Shown: positions 6,843-16,024, counted from the first letter of the stretch. The stretch: DNA of 52,376 nt from Anaerolineae bacterium (GCA_021463195.1 JAJTXZ010000030.1:1-52376); one strand, 5' to 3'. Translations and numbers: made by a program. The notes: generated by a model not told the origin, from the letters alone.

Positions 6843-9191
6843 ATGAGCGCCTCTCTTCCCATTTCTACTTCTGCCCGCGCGACGAGCGCCTCGCTCGCGC
6901 GTCGCATGCGCGAGTTTCGTCTCATCGCGCGTGACCCGGTGCTGCTCGTCGGCGTGCTGGTGGCGAGCGCATTCATTCTCACCTTTATCGTATGGCCCCT
7001 CTGGCGCGTCATCGTGCAGGGTTTCTTTACGCCTGCAGGCGAGTTTAGTCTGCAATATTTCGCGCGCTATTTCGAGCCGAGTTATGCGCGCGCCTATTGG
7101 GATATTCTCGGTTGGACGTTAGAGATGGGCATTCTGACCGCGCTCGGCAGCACCGCGCTCGGCTTTTTGTTTGCGTACACTGTCGTGCGCTGCGACATTC
7201 CGTTCAAAGGATTGGTGCATGCGCTCACTTTGCTCCCTACCATCTCGCCGCCGTTCGCCATCGCGCTGGCAGCGATTCTTTTGTTTGGGCGTTCCGGGTT
7301 CGTTACGCGCGATCTGTTAGGTATGCGTTTTGGTCCGGGCATCAACGACATTTACGGACTCGACGGCATTATCTTTTGTCAGATCATTACGTACTTTGCG
7401 ATTACGTATTTGATTCTGCGCGGTTTGCTTGAACGGATTGACCCTTCGATGGAAGAAGCCGCGCTCTCGCTCGGCGCAAGCAAGTGGCATATTTTTCGCA
7501 CCGTCACGCTGCCGTTGATGACGCCGGGCATCGCCGCCGCGTTCCTTTTGATGTTTGTGGAATCGCTCGCCGATTTGGGCAATCCAATTCTCATCGGCGG
7601 CAACATCACTGTTTTGTCAACGCAGATTTGGATTGCCGTCAACGGCGAACACGACCTGCAAAAAGGGGCCGCGTTGTCGCTCGTGCTTTTAATTCCCACG
7701 CTCACTGTTTTTGTTTTGCAGCGCTATTGGGTCTCGCGTCGTTCCTATATCGCCGTCACGGGCAAACCGACGAGCGGCGCGGCGACGTTCGTCAAAGAGC
7801 CGTTTGTGCGCTGGACGTTTATTACGTTGACGACGCTCACGCTGCTCTTGATTATCGCGCTCTACGCCACCATCTTTATCGGTTCGATCACCAAACTCTG
7901 GGGCATCAACAATTCGCTCGACCTGTCGCATTACGAAGCGGTGTTCAAGCGCGGCTTGGAGGCGATTCTCGATACGACCTTTCTTGCCGCGCTGGCGACT
8001 CCGCTCGCAGGCATCGCGGGTGTGGTCATTGCCTTTCTCGTCGTCCGCAAAACGTTTAGCGGCAAAGAAGCGGTTGATTTCATGTCGAATCTCGGCGGCG
8101 CGGTGCCGGGCACCATTCTCGGCATCGGTTATATCCTCGCCTTTATTCGCGCGCCCATGTTCGTCGTCGCCATCGTCTATGTCGCGCTCGCGTATTTCTT
8201 TGTCAGCGCCGTGACCCCAAAGACGAATTTGCGTTGGCTCATCTTTGGCATCGGTTCGCTCATTGGGATTGCGTTGGCATGGCTTTCGTATGATGAAAAA
8301 TTGCGGACGACGGGCGCGTTCAATAGCTTGAGCGGCGGATTAACTTGGCTGCCCACGCTTGAACCCACGCAGTGGTTGTATCTTGGCGTGGGCATTCTCT
8401 TGACGCTCGCGTTGGCGAGTCTCGTTTTTGTCGAGGGCAAAGCGAAACAGCGCGTCTTTTTATTGCTCGTCTTTATGGCGCTCTATTTGCTTTCGCGCGA
8501 ACTCGTGTTGTGGGTCACAGAACCAATCGCCGTGTGGGGACGCAAACAGGGCGGCGATTATTTGCCCGCTGTCATCACTACGATAGCGTCGTGGATTGCG
8601 CTCGTGTTTCAACCGCCGCTCGCGATACTTGGTTTCACCTATCTCGTTCTCGGCGGCTTTATTGTTGGAATGTGGCGCGCGCGCGCGCGTCTTGGCGCCG
8701 GCGTTATCTTGCTCGCCGTCTGCTGCGCGCTCACCTTTTATGGCGAACCGCTCGCGCTCGTTGGCAGCGCCTACATCGTGCTTGCCGCGTATGCAGTGCG
8801 TTCACTCCCCGCGACGGTGCGCGCGAGCGTCGCGTCGTTACAACAAATTGACCCGGCGATAGAAGAAGCGTCCACTTCGCTCGGCGGCGACGCGCAGCAT
8901 ACCTTTCGCCGCGTCACCTTGCCGTTGATTTTGCCCGCGTTCATCGCGGGACTCATTTTCAGTTTCGCGCGCCACATGACTTCGCTGTCGGCGATTATTT
9001 TTCTCACCACGCCGAAATGGCCCATTCTCACCGCGCTGATTTTGAGCGAAGTGGAACAGGGCGGACTTTCGCTCGCCGCCGCGTATTCGATTGTGTTGAT
9101 TGTCATTGTGCTTGCGGCGATTGGACTCTTGTATCTGTGGGCGGGGCGCGCGTTCCGCGTAGGTTCCGAAATCACAATGGGCGGAGGATAG
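6843..9191 (+). CDS. Fused two-domain iron ABC transporter permease with large insertion
   Basis: 782 residues, an inner-membrane permease of the FbpB type with both transmembrane domains in one chain. The ATPase-coupling EAA loops are MEEAALSLGASKWHIF (about residue 202) and IEEASTSLGGDAQHTF (about 672). FbpB proteins are usually about 500-560 residues. Here about 200 extra residues, with several more hydrophobic segments, sit in the second domain at about 457-657. The flanks of the insertion resemble each other (APMFVVAIVYVALAYF and PLALVGSAYIVLAAYA), as if a helix had been duplicated. The start at 6843 is preferred because upstream codons are uncharacteristic; no good ribosome site is visible. 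Works with the genes on either side. Confidence 0.82.
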   Translation: MSASLPISTSARATSASLARRMREFRLIARDPVLLVGVLVASAFILTFIVWPLWRVIVQGFFTPAGEFSLQYFARYFEPSYARAYWDILGWTLEMGILTALGSTALGFLFAYTVVRCDIPFKGLVHALTLLPTISPPFAIALAAILLFGRSGFVTRDLLGMRFGPGINDIYGLDGIIFCQIITYFAITYLILRGLLERIDPSMEEAALSLGASKWHIFRTVTLPLMTPGIAAAFLLMFVESLADLGNPILIGGNITVLSTQIWIAVNGEHDLQKGAALSLVLLIPTLTVFVLQRYWVSRRSYIAVTGKPTSGAATFVKEPFVRWTFITLTTLTLLLIIALYATIFIGSITKLWGINNSLDLSHYEAVFKRGLEAILDTTFLAALATPLAGIAGVVIAFLVVRKTFSGKEAVDFMSNLGGAVPGTILGIGYILAFIRAPMFVVAIVYVALAYFFVSAVTPKTNLRWLIFGIGSLIGIALAWLSYDEKLRTTGAFNSLSGGLTWLPTLEPTQWLYLGVGILLTLALASLVFVEGKAKQRVFLLLVFMALYLLSRELVLWVTEPIAVWGRKQGGDYLPAVITTIASWIALVFQPPLAILGFTYLVLGGFIVGMWRARARLGAGVILLAVCCALTFYGEPLALVGSAYIVLAAYAVRSLPATVRASVASLQQIDPAIEEASTSLGGDAQHTFRRVTLPLILPAFIAGLIFSFARHMTSLSAIIFLTTPKWPILTALILSEVEQGGLSLAAAYSIVLIVIVLAAIGLLYLWAGRAFRVGSEITMGGG

Positions 9192-9257
9192 GCAGATAGC
9201 AGGTAACAGGTAACAGGTAGCAAGTTCCCTAATTCCCAAGACCCATTACCTGCTGCT
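9192..9257. repeat. Degenerate palindromic phrase repeat
   Basis: AGCAGGTAA at 9198-9206 faces TTACCTGCT at 9246-9254, with the word AACAGGTAACAGGTA between. One of the many imperfect phrase repeats between genes in this window. Confidence 0.5.
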
Positions 9258-9271
9258 TGCGACATATCACC

Positions 9272-10345
9272 GTGTATTTAACTCTCGATCATATTACTAA
9301 AAAATTTCCCGGACGCGGACAGGAAGGAATAGTCGCCGCGGTGGATGATTTGTCGCTCGAAATCGGCAAGGGCGAATTTTTCACGTTTCTCGGCCCTTCG
9401 GGCTGCGGCAAGACCACCACCCTGCGTTTGATTGCGGGTTTTGAATTTCCAACTAGTGGACACATCTTGCTGGATGGCGCGCAACTAGAGCAAGTGCCGC
9501 CTAATAAACGCGATATGGCGATGGTGTTTCAGAGTTACGCGATTTTTCCGCATCTCAGTGTTTTTGAAAATATCGCGTATGGCTTGCGCATCAAAAAATT
9601 GCCGTCCGACGAGATACGCCGCCGCGTCGGTCAAATCATGGCGCAGACCAAATTGGATGGTCTGGAAAATCGGATGCCCAATCAAATGTCCGGCGGGCAA
9701 CAGCAGCGCGTCTCGCTCGCGCGCGCGCTGGTGATCGAACCCAAAGTTTTACTCTTTGACGAACCTCTGTCGAACCTCGACGCGAAATTGCGCGAAGAGA
9801 TGCGTTTCGAGATTCGCGATTTGCAGCATCGCCTCAATATCACTTCAATTTATGTGACGCACGATCAGGAAGAAGCGCTCGCGTTATCGGACCGCATCGC
9901 GATTATGAACAAAGGCAAACTCGCGCAGCTTGGCACGCCCGAAGAAATCTATGAACGGCCGCGCTCTAAATTTGTCGCGGATTTTATCGGACTGGCGAAT
10001 TTTTTGCCCGCGCAAGTGCAAACGATTCAAGATGGACGCGCGTTCGTTCGCGTAGGCGCGCATTCGCTGCAAGTAACCGCGCTGCCGAACAATACGGCGG
10101 GTCAGGCGGCGCTTATTTTCGTTCGCCCCGGCGATTTGGAAATCGCGGCGGAAACAGAGCGCGAAAATATCCTCGAAGGCAAAATCATCAAAGCGACCTA
10201 TCTTGGCGAAAAGATTGATTATCGCGTGCGCGTGGATGAAACCGAATTGCGCGTCCAAGCGGCTAAAGGCGCGCGGCGCGCGGCGGGCGAAGCGGTGCGT
10301 TTGTATCTGCCGCCTGAACGCGCGCATTTGATTGACGCCGAATAA
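9272..10345 (+). CDS. Iron(III)/polyamine-type ABC transporter ATP-binding protein
   Basis: 357 residues, the ATPase that drives the importer. Walker A is GPSGCGKTTT, the Q-loop FQSYAIFPHLSVFEN, the signature MSGGQQQRVSLARAL, Walker B LLFDEPLSNLD and the switch histidine VTHDQEEAL. The C-terminal ~120 residues form a TOBE-like domain, as in the FbpC/PotA group. The start is uncertain: GTG at 9272 fits the usual N-terminus (YLTLDHITKKFPG), and a TTG at 9257 is also in frame; neither has a clear ribosome site. Third gene of the importer operon. Confidence 0.87.
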   Translation: MYLTLDHITKKFPGRGQEGIVAAVDDLSLEIGKGEFFTFLGPSGCGKTTTLRLIAGFEFPTSGHILLDGAQLEQVPPNKRDMAMVFQSYAIFPHLSVFENIAYGLRIKKLPSDEIRRRVGQIMAQTKLDGLENRMPNQMSGGQQQRVSLARALVIEPKVLLFDEPLSNLDAKLREEMRFEIRDLQHRLNITSIYVTHDQEEALALSDRIAIMNKGKLAQLGTPEEIYERPRSKFVADFIGLANFLPAQVQTIQDGRAFVRVGAHSLQVTALPNNTAGQAALIFVRPGDLEIAAETERENILEGKIIKATYLGEKIDYRVRVDETELRVQAAKGARRAAGEAVRLYLPPERAHLIDAE

Positions 10346-10358
10346 AAAAAAATATCGC

Positions 10359-10970
10359 ATGGCGCTAAAGAAAAATCAAAGCGCGGTTTTCGCGGGCGTG
10401 TTGGGCGCGGCGCTCATCAGTTTGCCGCTGCTGGGCGCGATATTGGGTTTTTGGTGGGGCAGTCAACCTACCGCGCCGGGGTTTTCGATTGGCGCGCCAC
10501 CCGAACCGATTGAACATATAGCGTCGGCGCATCCGCTGGGCATTATTGTCAAGACCCTAAACGACGATTATTATCGCTGCGCCGGTTCGGACTTGGACGC
10601 GAGAGCGAATTGTTGGAAAAAACTCGCGACATTCAGCGAAGATCCGGCGTCGGATTCGAATAATTCAATCATTGACCCGGCAAGATTCGCGCCGCCTCCC
10701 CGCGCCGCCCGCGCGCAAAGAACGACGACCTCTATCCAGAATATAACCGGCCGGATTAACGCGACGCGCTATACGTTATTGGACGATGGCACAATATGGG
10801 TGTCGCAAGCGCGCGCCAGTACGCTGTTCAACCCACCCAAGCGCATGGACCAAATTTTTGGCGCGAGTGTGGGACTGTGTTGCGCGAGCGCATTAGGACT
10901 GGCGCTTGCTTTGTTGTGTGGACTTGTTTTTTATGGCATCTCCCAAAAAAATGGCGGCGCGGCAGCGTAA
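10359..10970 (+). CDS. Membrane protein of unknown function
   Basis: 203 residues, no family recognised. One hydrophobic segment lies at about residues 12-35 and another at about 170-195, leaving a central soluble part of about 130 residues, probably outside the membrane. The centre has two cysteines about 12 residues apart (CAGSDLDARANC). The start at 10359 (MALKKNQS) follows the ATPase gene by 13 nt. Its end overlaps the start of the endonuclease gene by 38 nt, so the genes are probably co-transcribed. Confidence 0.6.
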   Translation: MALKKNQSAVFAGVLGAALISLPLLGAILGFWWGSQPTAPGFSIGAPPEPIEHIASAHPLGIIVKTLNDDYYRCAGSDLDARANCWKKLATFSEDPASDSNNSIIDPARFAPPPRAARAQRTTTSIQNITGRINATRYTLLDDGTIWVSQARASTLFNPPKRMDQIFGASVGLCCASALGLALALLCGLVFYGISQKNGGAAA

Positions 10971-11652
10971 AACAAACTTGGAACAAACTCGGGCTGACAC
11001 GCGCGCAAGCATTCGCGCCGCCGATAAAATTCTCACGCGCGTTTTCGGCAATCCTGAATTGAAAGGCGGCGACGCGGTAGAAATATTGGTCGGTTGCATC
11101 CTCTCGCAAGCCACCACCGACACGCAAAGTAGCGCCGCGCAGCGCGCCTTGCAGGCAAAATATCCGACCTGGCAGCAGCTGCGCGACGCGCGCGTGTCGG
11201 ATATTGCGCGCGTGATTAAAGCGGCGGGACTGGCGAATGAAAAAGCGCATTACATCAAAGGCGCGCTGCAATTCATCGAACGCGAGCGCGGCGAATTCGA
11301 TTTGGATTTTTTGAATGACATGAACGAACGCGACGCGCGCAAGTGGCTGATGCAAATGCGAGGCGTCGGACCGAAAACCGCGTCCATCGTTCTGTTATTC
11401 GCGCAAAAACGCAAGGTGTTTCCCGTGGACACACATGTCCATCGCGTCACGCGGCGGCTCGGCTGGATTTCAGAAAAAACATCGGCGGAACAGGCGCACC
11501 AAATTTTGGAAGCGCTCATTCCGCCGAAACGGTATTACGCGATGCACAAAAACCTGATTCGGTTAGGACGCGAAATTTGCCGCGCGCAAAACCCGCGCTG
11601 CGAAATTTGTCCGCTCAAGGAAATGTGCGAGTATTATCAAAATTTTCACTGA
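10933..11652 (+). CDS. nth: Endonuclease III, DNA glycosylase/AP lyase
   Basis: 239 residues. It removes oxidised pyrimidines from DNA and cuts the abasic strand. The helix-hairpin-helix motif is RGVGPKTASIVLL, with the catalytic lysine at 148; the catalytic aspartate is D166 in PVDTHVHR. The C-terminal cysteines follow C-x6-C-x2-C-x5-C (CRAQNPRCEICPLKEMC), the [4Fe-4S] cluster site. The ATG at 10933 gives a short Lys/Arg-rich N-terminal extension; an ATG at 10951 is the alternative. Ends at a terminator. Confidence 0.92.
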   Translation: MASPKKMAARQRKTNLEQTRADTRASIRAADKILTRVFGNPELKGGDAVEILVGCILSQATTDTQSSAAQRALQAKYPTWQQLRDARVSDIARVIKAAGLANEKAHYIKGALQFIERERGEFDLDFLNDMNERDARKWLMQMRGVGPKTASIVLLFAQKRKVFPVDTHVHRVTRRLGWISEKTSAEQAHQILEALIPPKRYYAMHKNLIRLGREICRAQNPRCEICPLKEMCEYYQNFH

Positions 11653-11655
11653 GCA

Positions 11656-11690
11656 AAAAAATTGGCGAGTACAGCTCGCCAATTTTTTTT
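11656..11690. terminator. Bidirectional intrinsic terminator
   Basis: ATTGGCGAG at 11661-11669 pairs with CTCGCCAAT at 11675-11683 around a 5-nt loop. An A-run precedes and a T-run follows. It separates the converging nth and acyl-CoA dehydrogenase genes. Confidence 0.92.
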
Positions 11691-11701
11691 AATCCGCCTA
11701 T

Positions 11702-12895
11702 TTACCATCCTGTCAGCATCCTCGAAATCACGACACGCTGCACTTGACTCGTGCCTTCGTAGATTTGCATGATTTTCGCGTCGCGCATCCATTTCTCGAC
11801 GGGATAATCGCGCATGTAACCGACGCCGCCGAGAATTTGCACCGCGTCCGTCGTCACTTTCATTGCCGTGTCCGCCGCGAAACGTTTTGCCATGGACGCC
11901 TCTTTGTTCACGGGCAAACCTTGGTCGAGCATCCACGCCGAGCGCCACGTGAGCAAGCGCGCCGCGTCAATCTCAGTCGCCATGTCCGCGAGCATGAAAC
12001 CAATCGCCTGCAAACGCGCAATCGGTTTGCCGAATTGTTCGCGCTGCTGCGCGTAATCGGTCGCGTATTCGAATGCCGCGCGCGCGACGCCGACCGCCAT
12101 CGCGGCGACATCGGGACGCGTATGTTCGAATGTGCGCATCGCAATCAAAAAACCTTCGCCCTCTTCGCCCAACCGATTTTCTTCCGGCACAAAAACATCT
12201 TCGAGATGAATCTGCGCGGTGTGCGACGCGCGAATGCCCATCTTTTTCTCTTTTTTGACGCTTTGCACACCCATGTCCTTTTCGACAATGAACGCGCAAA
12301 TGCCATCCGCGCGCTGCGCGAGGTCCACCGTCGCAAAGATAACGTACACGTCTGCAAGGCCGCCGTTGGTGATAAATTGTTTGGTCCCGTTCAAGACGTA
12401 ACCGCCCGAAACTTTTTTCGCGGTGGTTTTCATCGAAGCCACATCGCTGCCCGCGTTCGGTTCGGTAATCGCGTAGGCGCCGAGCGCCAATTTTTTCGCG
12501 TCGGCGAGGCGCGTGAGATATTTCGCTTTTTGCGCGGGATTGCCCGCGACCATGATGGGCGTCGCGCACAAACCCGTGCCGCCCATTGCGGTAGCGATGC
12601 CCGCGCAGCCCCACGCCAATTCTTCGGTGATGACTACGGCGGTCATCGCGTTCGTGGCGCCCGCGCCGCCGTACTCTTCGGGAAACGCGTACGTCATCAA
12701 ACCCAATTCATTGCCCTTTTTGATGACCTCCCACGGAAATTCTTCCGCTTCGTCGTACTGCGGCGCGACGGGGCGAATTTCATTCTCCGCAAAAGTATGC
12801 GCGAGTTCTTGGAACTGTTTTTGTTCCTCCGAAAGGTCAAAGTACGGCTGCCGCGCATATTCCGTGCGAGTGTCCGTTTGATGTTCCATTAACAT
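11702..12895 (-). CDS. Acyl-CoA dehydrogenase
   Basis: 397 residues, a FAD enzyme for the first step of beta-oxidation. The family motifs are present: GAYAITEPNAGSDVASMKT (FAD and substrate contact), NGTKQFITNGG, and REQFGKPIARLQAIGFMLADM. The catalytic base is Glu380 in IYEGTSQ, as in short- and medium-chain enzymes. The start at 12895 (MLMEHQTD) is set by AAGGAG 5 nt upstream; the frame runs 10 codons further up without a site. Last gene of a minus-strand operon with a TetR regulator, redoxin and acyl-CoA ligase. Confidence 0.92.
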   Translation of the reverse strand: MLMEHQTDTRTEYARQPYFDLSEEQKQFQELAHTFAENEIRPVAPQYDEAEEFPWEVIKKGNELGLMTYAFPEEYGGAGATNAMTAVVITEELAWGCAGIATAMGGTGLCATPIMVAGNPAQKAKYLTRLADAKKLALGAYAITEPNAGSDVASMKTTAKKVSGGYVLNGTKQFITNGGLADVYVIFATVDLAQRADGICAFIVEKDMGVQSVKKEKKMGIRASHTAQIHLEDVFVPEENRLGEEGEGFLIAMRTFEHTRPDVAAMAVGVARAAFEYATDYAQQREQFGKPIARLQAIGFMLADMATEIDAARLLTWRSAWMLDQGLPVNKEASMAKRFAADTAMKVTTDAVQILGGVGYMRDYPVEKWMRDAKIMQIYEGTSQVQRVVISRMLTGW

Positions 12896-12905
12896 GTTCG
12901 CTCCT

Positions 12906-12967
12906 TGCATACAAGACAGTAGCAAGTAAACAGGTAAACAAATAAATCTGTTTTCCTGTTTCCCTGT
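12906..12967. repeat. Degenerate palindromic phrase repeat
   Basis: The word GTAAACAGGTAAACA faces CTGTTTTCCTGTTTCCCTG, so the RNA can fold back on itself. It fills the 80-nt gap between the acyl-CoA ligase and dehydrogenase genes of the same operon. Confidence 0.45.
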
Positions 12968-12975
12968 CTCTTTGA

Positions 12976-14673
12976 TTACGCCTTTGCTTTCGCTTTCTCT
13001 TCTTCTACCAACTGCCGTTTCAATACTTTGCCGATAAGTGTTTTAGGCAGCGCCTCGCGAAATTCGATTTGGCGCGGCACCTTATAATCAGCGACATTTT
13101 GCGCCATGTAATCAATAAGCTCTTGTTCGGTCGCCTTTGCGCCAGTCTTCAAGACGACGAACGCTTTCGGAACTTCGCCCATTTTTGGATGCGGCACGCC
13201 GATAACAGTCGCCTCTTGAATTTTTGGATGCTTGAACAATTCCTCTTCAATATCGCGCGGGAACACTTTGTAACCGCCAATAATAATCATGTCTTTTTTG
13301 CGCTCGACAATGTAAAAGAAACCGTCGTCATCCATGCGGGCGATATCGCCCGTAATCAGCCAACCATTACGTAACGTATTGACCGATTCTTCGGGCCGAT
13401 TCCAATAACCCTGAAACACTTGGGGCCCTTTGATTGCCAATTCGCCGACAGCGCCGGACGGCATTACCGTATCCGGATTTTCGGGATCCACAATCCGCGC
13501 GTCGGTCGAAGGCACCGGCACGCCGATACTCCCCGCGCGCCGTTCACCGTGCAGCGGATTCGCGTGCGTCAAGGGCGACGATTCCGTCATGCCATATCCT
13601 TCCACCAAGCGGCCCTGCGTCAACATTTCAAAGCCGGTCTGCACTTCTTGCGGCAGCGGCGCGGCGCCCGACAAACACGCCTTGATAGAACGCAGATCGT
13701 GTTTATGCACATCGGGATTATTGATAAACCCAATGTACAGCGCGGGGACGCCCGGAAAAATGGTTGGCTTGTACGCGTCAATCGCCATGAACGCCTGCGC
13801 GATTTCAAAACGCGGAAACAAAATCATCGCGCCCGCTTTGGCAATCGTCAGCAGCATCGCCACCATCATGCCGTACATGTGAAAGAACGGAATAATACAG
13901 AGCGTCACCTCTTTGCCATCCTGCGCGCCGGTGAACCACGCGACGCATTGCAGGCAATTCGCGACCAGATTGCGATGCGTCAACACCGCGCCTTTTGGCA
14001 CGCCGGTGGTGCCGCCCGTGTATTGCAGCAGCGCAATATCATCGGGCGAAATTTTGACGTTCGGTTTCGCGTCGCTCGAACGCTGCAGCATCAGTTTGAA
14101 CGAATAATCTTTCGGGTCGAGTTGAACGCGAAAACCTTCCTTTTCTTCTTTCGCCAACGTAAACAACAAGCTTGCCAATGGATGAAAATAATCTTTGATA
14201 TTCGTCGCAATCACGCGCGTGACGCGTGTATTCGCCTGCACCTTTTTAATCGCCGGATACCACTTTGTCATCGTGATGACCGTTTCCGCGCCGCAATCAT
14301 TGAGTTGGCGTTCGATTTCGTGGTCGGTATAAACCGGATTGAACGCGATGACCACCGCGCCCGCTTTCAACGCGCCGAAATAAGCGATCACAAACTGCGG
14401 CGAATTCGGAAACAGCAGCGCGACGCGATCGCCTTTTTGCACGCCGAGTTGAATTAACGCGTTCGCAAACCGATTCGCCGCCGTATCCAAATCGCGATAC
14501 GTCAAGCGTCCCGCCAACAAACGGCTGCCCAGCGCCGCCGGAAAAATTGTCGCAGGATTATTTGGAAAGCGCGCCGCCGCGCGCTCCAAAATATCCGTGA
14601 CAACCATGCCTTCGGGATACGCGATGTCTCCCGGCACGCCCGACTCGTACATCTTTTGCCATAACCTATCCAT
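12976..14673 (-). CDS. Long-chain fatty-acid-CoA ligase (AMP-forming)
   Basis: 565 residues. It activates fatty acids to acyl-CoA using ATP through an acyl-adenylate. Signature motifs in order are LQYTGGTTGVPKGAVLTHRN (phosphate loop), GYGMTESSPLTHANP (adenine pocket), TGDIARMDDDGFFYIVERKK (hinge region) and the catalytic lysine in LPKTLIGKVLKRQL near the end. Length is normal. The start at 14673 has GAGGAGAG 8 nt upstream. Together with the dehydrogenase downstream it points to fatty-acid degradation or scavenging. Chain-length preference cannot be read from the sequence. Confidence 0.92.
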   Translation of the reverse strand: MDRLWQKMYESGVPGDIAYPEGMVVTDILERAAARFPNNPATIFPAALGSRLLAGRLTYRDLDTAANRFANALIQLGVQKGDRVALLFPNSPQFVIAYFGALKAGAVVIAFNPVYTDHEIERQLNDCGAETVITMTKWYPAIKKVQANTRVTRVIATNIKDYFHPLASLLFTLAKEEKEGFRVQLDPKDYSFKLMLQRSSDAKPNVKISPDDIALLQYTGGTTGVPKGAVLTHRNLVANCLQCVAWFTGAQDGKEVTLCIIPFFHMYGMMVAMLLTIAKAGAMILFPRFEIAQAFMAIDAYKPTIFPGVPALYIGFINNPDVHKHDLRSIKACLSGAAPLPQEVQTGFEMLTQGRLVEGYGMTESSPLTHANPLHGERRAGSIGVPVPSTDARIVDPENPDTVMPSGAVGELAIKGPQVFQGYWNRPEESVNTLRNGWLITGDIARMDDDGFFYIVERKKDMIIIGGYKVFPRDIEEELFKHPKIQEATVIGVPHPKMGEVPKAFVVLKTGAKATEQELIDYMAQNVADYKVPRQIEFREALPKTLIGKVLKRQLVEEEKAKAKA

Positions 14674-14698
14674 TGCGCTCTCTCTCCTCTATAATCTC

Positions 14699-15130
14699 TT
14701 ATCTGGCTTGCGCCATCGCCTCTTCCACCGCCGCTTGTTTGAAATCTTTCGGTTCCACCTGCGCGGCATACGTGACGACGCCCGCTTTATTGATGCCATA
14801 AATGACGACGGGACTCTCGACGCCGTACAAACCAAAGACCTCTTGCTTTTGGTCGTACACCACCGGGAACTTGATGCCGAGCTGCATCAAAAACGCTTTC
14901 GCCATCGTCACGCTTGGAATCTTGCGCGTGACCGAGACCATTTCAATATCCGCTTTATTTTTTTCGTACAAATTTTTTGCCCACGACACTTGGGTTGGAT
15001 TGATTTGGTCGGGCGAAAAAGTGATGACGATTCCTTTCGTCCCTTTGAACGTCTCGAAATCGAATTCTCCGCCCGTCAAACTCATTCCTTTGAATGCAGG
15101 CGCCGCAGCGCCAATTTGCAGCAATGCCAT
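14699..15130 (-). CDS. Redoxin-like protein without cysteines
   Basis: 143 residues with the peroxiredoxin/AhpC-TSA layout: GAAAPAFKGMSLTGGEFDF, a beta strand IVITFSPDQINPTQVSWAK, and FPVVYDQKQEVFGLYGV. In true peroxiredoxins the segment after FxP contains the catalytic cysteine (PxxxTxxC); here it reads SPDQINPTQVSW, and the whole protein has no cysteine. Peroxidase activity by the usual mechanism is therefore unlikely; a binding or regulatory role is possible. The start at 15130 has ACAGGAG upstream. The acyl-CoA ligase gene begins 25 nt downstream. Confidence 0.7.
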   Translation of the reverse strand: MALLQIGAAAPAFKGMSLTGGEFDFETFKGTKGIVITFSPDQINPTQVSWAKNLYEKNKADIEMVSVTRKIPSVTMAKAFLMQLGIKFPVVYDQKQEVFGLYGVESPVVIYGINKAGVVTYAAQVEPKDFKQAAVEEAMAQAR

Positions 15131-15215
15131 AATATAAATGCTCCTGTAGATCGTAAGCGACAATCAGTTATCGGTTGACAGTAAAGCGCTAAATAACTGT
15201 CTGCCGTTGCGCTGT

Positions 15216-15953
15216 TCATCGCTTGCGCTTAACTTGACGTTTTGTATTTTTGCCTTGGCTTGTCCCACACAATACCAAGTCTGAAAACATCGCCGCGATT
15301 TCGCGCGGCGCAAGCGCGCCATCGGGCGAATACCATTCGTACAACCAGTTGCACATGCCGAGAAGCGCCAATGTCGTCACCGTCACATTCATCGGTCGAA
15401 ATTCGCCGGACGCGATACCCTGTTCCAAAATCATCGCCAGCAATTCGGCGTGACGTTTGCCTGCGCCGCGCAATCTAGTTTTGTGCGTGGCGCCGAGAAA
15501 TTTTTGTTCGTGCAGAAAAACGGTAAAGAGGTCCAACTGTTCGCACAAGGCGCCGAGATGACATTCCAGCGCGCGACGCAATTTAGCGGCGGCATTCAAA
15601 TCCGACGCGGCGATTTCTTCCAATTCTTGCGTAAAGGCGCGCGTGCCGCGTTCGCAGACCAACACCAACAATTCTTCTTTGCTGCGAAAATAGTAATAGA
15701 GCGACGCCTTTTGCATGCCTACCGCGTCGGCGAGGTCTTGCATAGATGCGCCGTGATAGCCCTTGGCTTGAAAGAGGCGCAAGGCGGCGGCAAAAATTTC
15801 GGACGGTTTATCGGATGGGGTGGAGGCAAGCGTTTGGGCGCGCGCGCTGCCATTGGACGACGGCGCGGCGCGGCGCGCGGCGGCAAGAGCCGCTGTATTG
15901 GGCGCGCGCCCATTTGCGCGCATAGACCTCGTTCGTCGAGAATGAGACGCCAT
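15216..15953 (-). CDS. TetR-family regulator of the acyl-CoA operon
   Basis: 245 residues. An unusual Ala/Arg/Ser-rich N-terminal extension of about 48 residues precedes the helix-turn-helix (SEIFAAALRLFQAKGYHGAS, then MQKASLYYYFRSKEELL, residues 51-96). The rest is a helical ligand domain. The start at 15953 is set by AAGGAG 3 nt before the ATG; a longer frame to 16046 would run into the promoter. As first gene of the operon, with an operator-like palindrome at its own transcription start, it probably represses itself and the three genes behind it, with an acyl-CoA as inducer as in FadR/PsrA-type TetR proteins. The ligand is inferred from neighbours only. Confidence 0.85.
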   Translation of the reverse strand: MASHSRRTRSMRANGRAPNTAALAAARRAAPSSNGSARAQTLASTPSDKPSEIFAAALRLFQAKGYHGASMQDLADAVGMQKASLYYYFRSKEELLVLVCERGTRAFTQELEEIAASDLNAAAKLRRALECHLGALCEQLDLFTVFLHEQKFLGATHKTRLRGAGKRHAELLAMILEQGIASGEFRPMNVTVTTLALLGMCNWLYEWYSPDGALAPREIAAMFSDLVLCGTSQGKNTKRQVKRKR

Positions 15954-15999
15954 AGTCTCCTTGCTTGGTCTGGCGCGAGCGGCTGGCGCCGCCCGCGAA

Positions 16000-16023
16000 T
16001 TTCTACCGAACGGTAGGTAGAAA
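16000..16023. promoter_or_regulatory. Probable TetR operator
   Basis: CTACCG at 16003-16008 and CGGTAG at 16011-16016 form a palindrome around AA. A wider one, TTTCTACC at 16000-16007 and GGTAGAAA at 16016-16023, overlaps it. The site lies just downstream of the -10 box, where a bound repressor would block initiation. ACCGNNCGGT-type sites are known for TetR regulators of acyl-CoA metabolism. Confidence 0.75.
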
Positions 16024-16024
16024 A

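Noticed and set aside
11744-12892. Plus-strand frame of 382 codons opposite the acyl-CoA dehydrogenase gene
   Set aside because: Antisense shadow of a well-supported gene with no protein-like composition.
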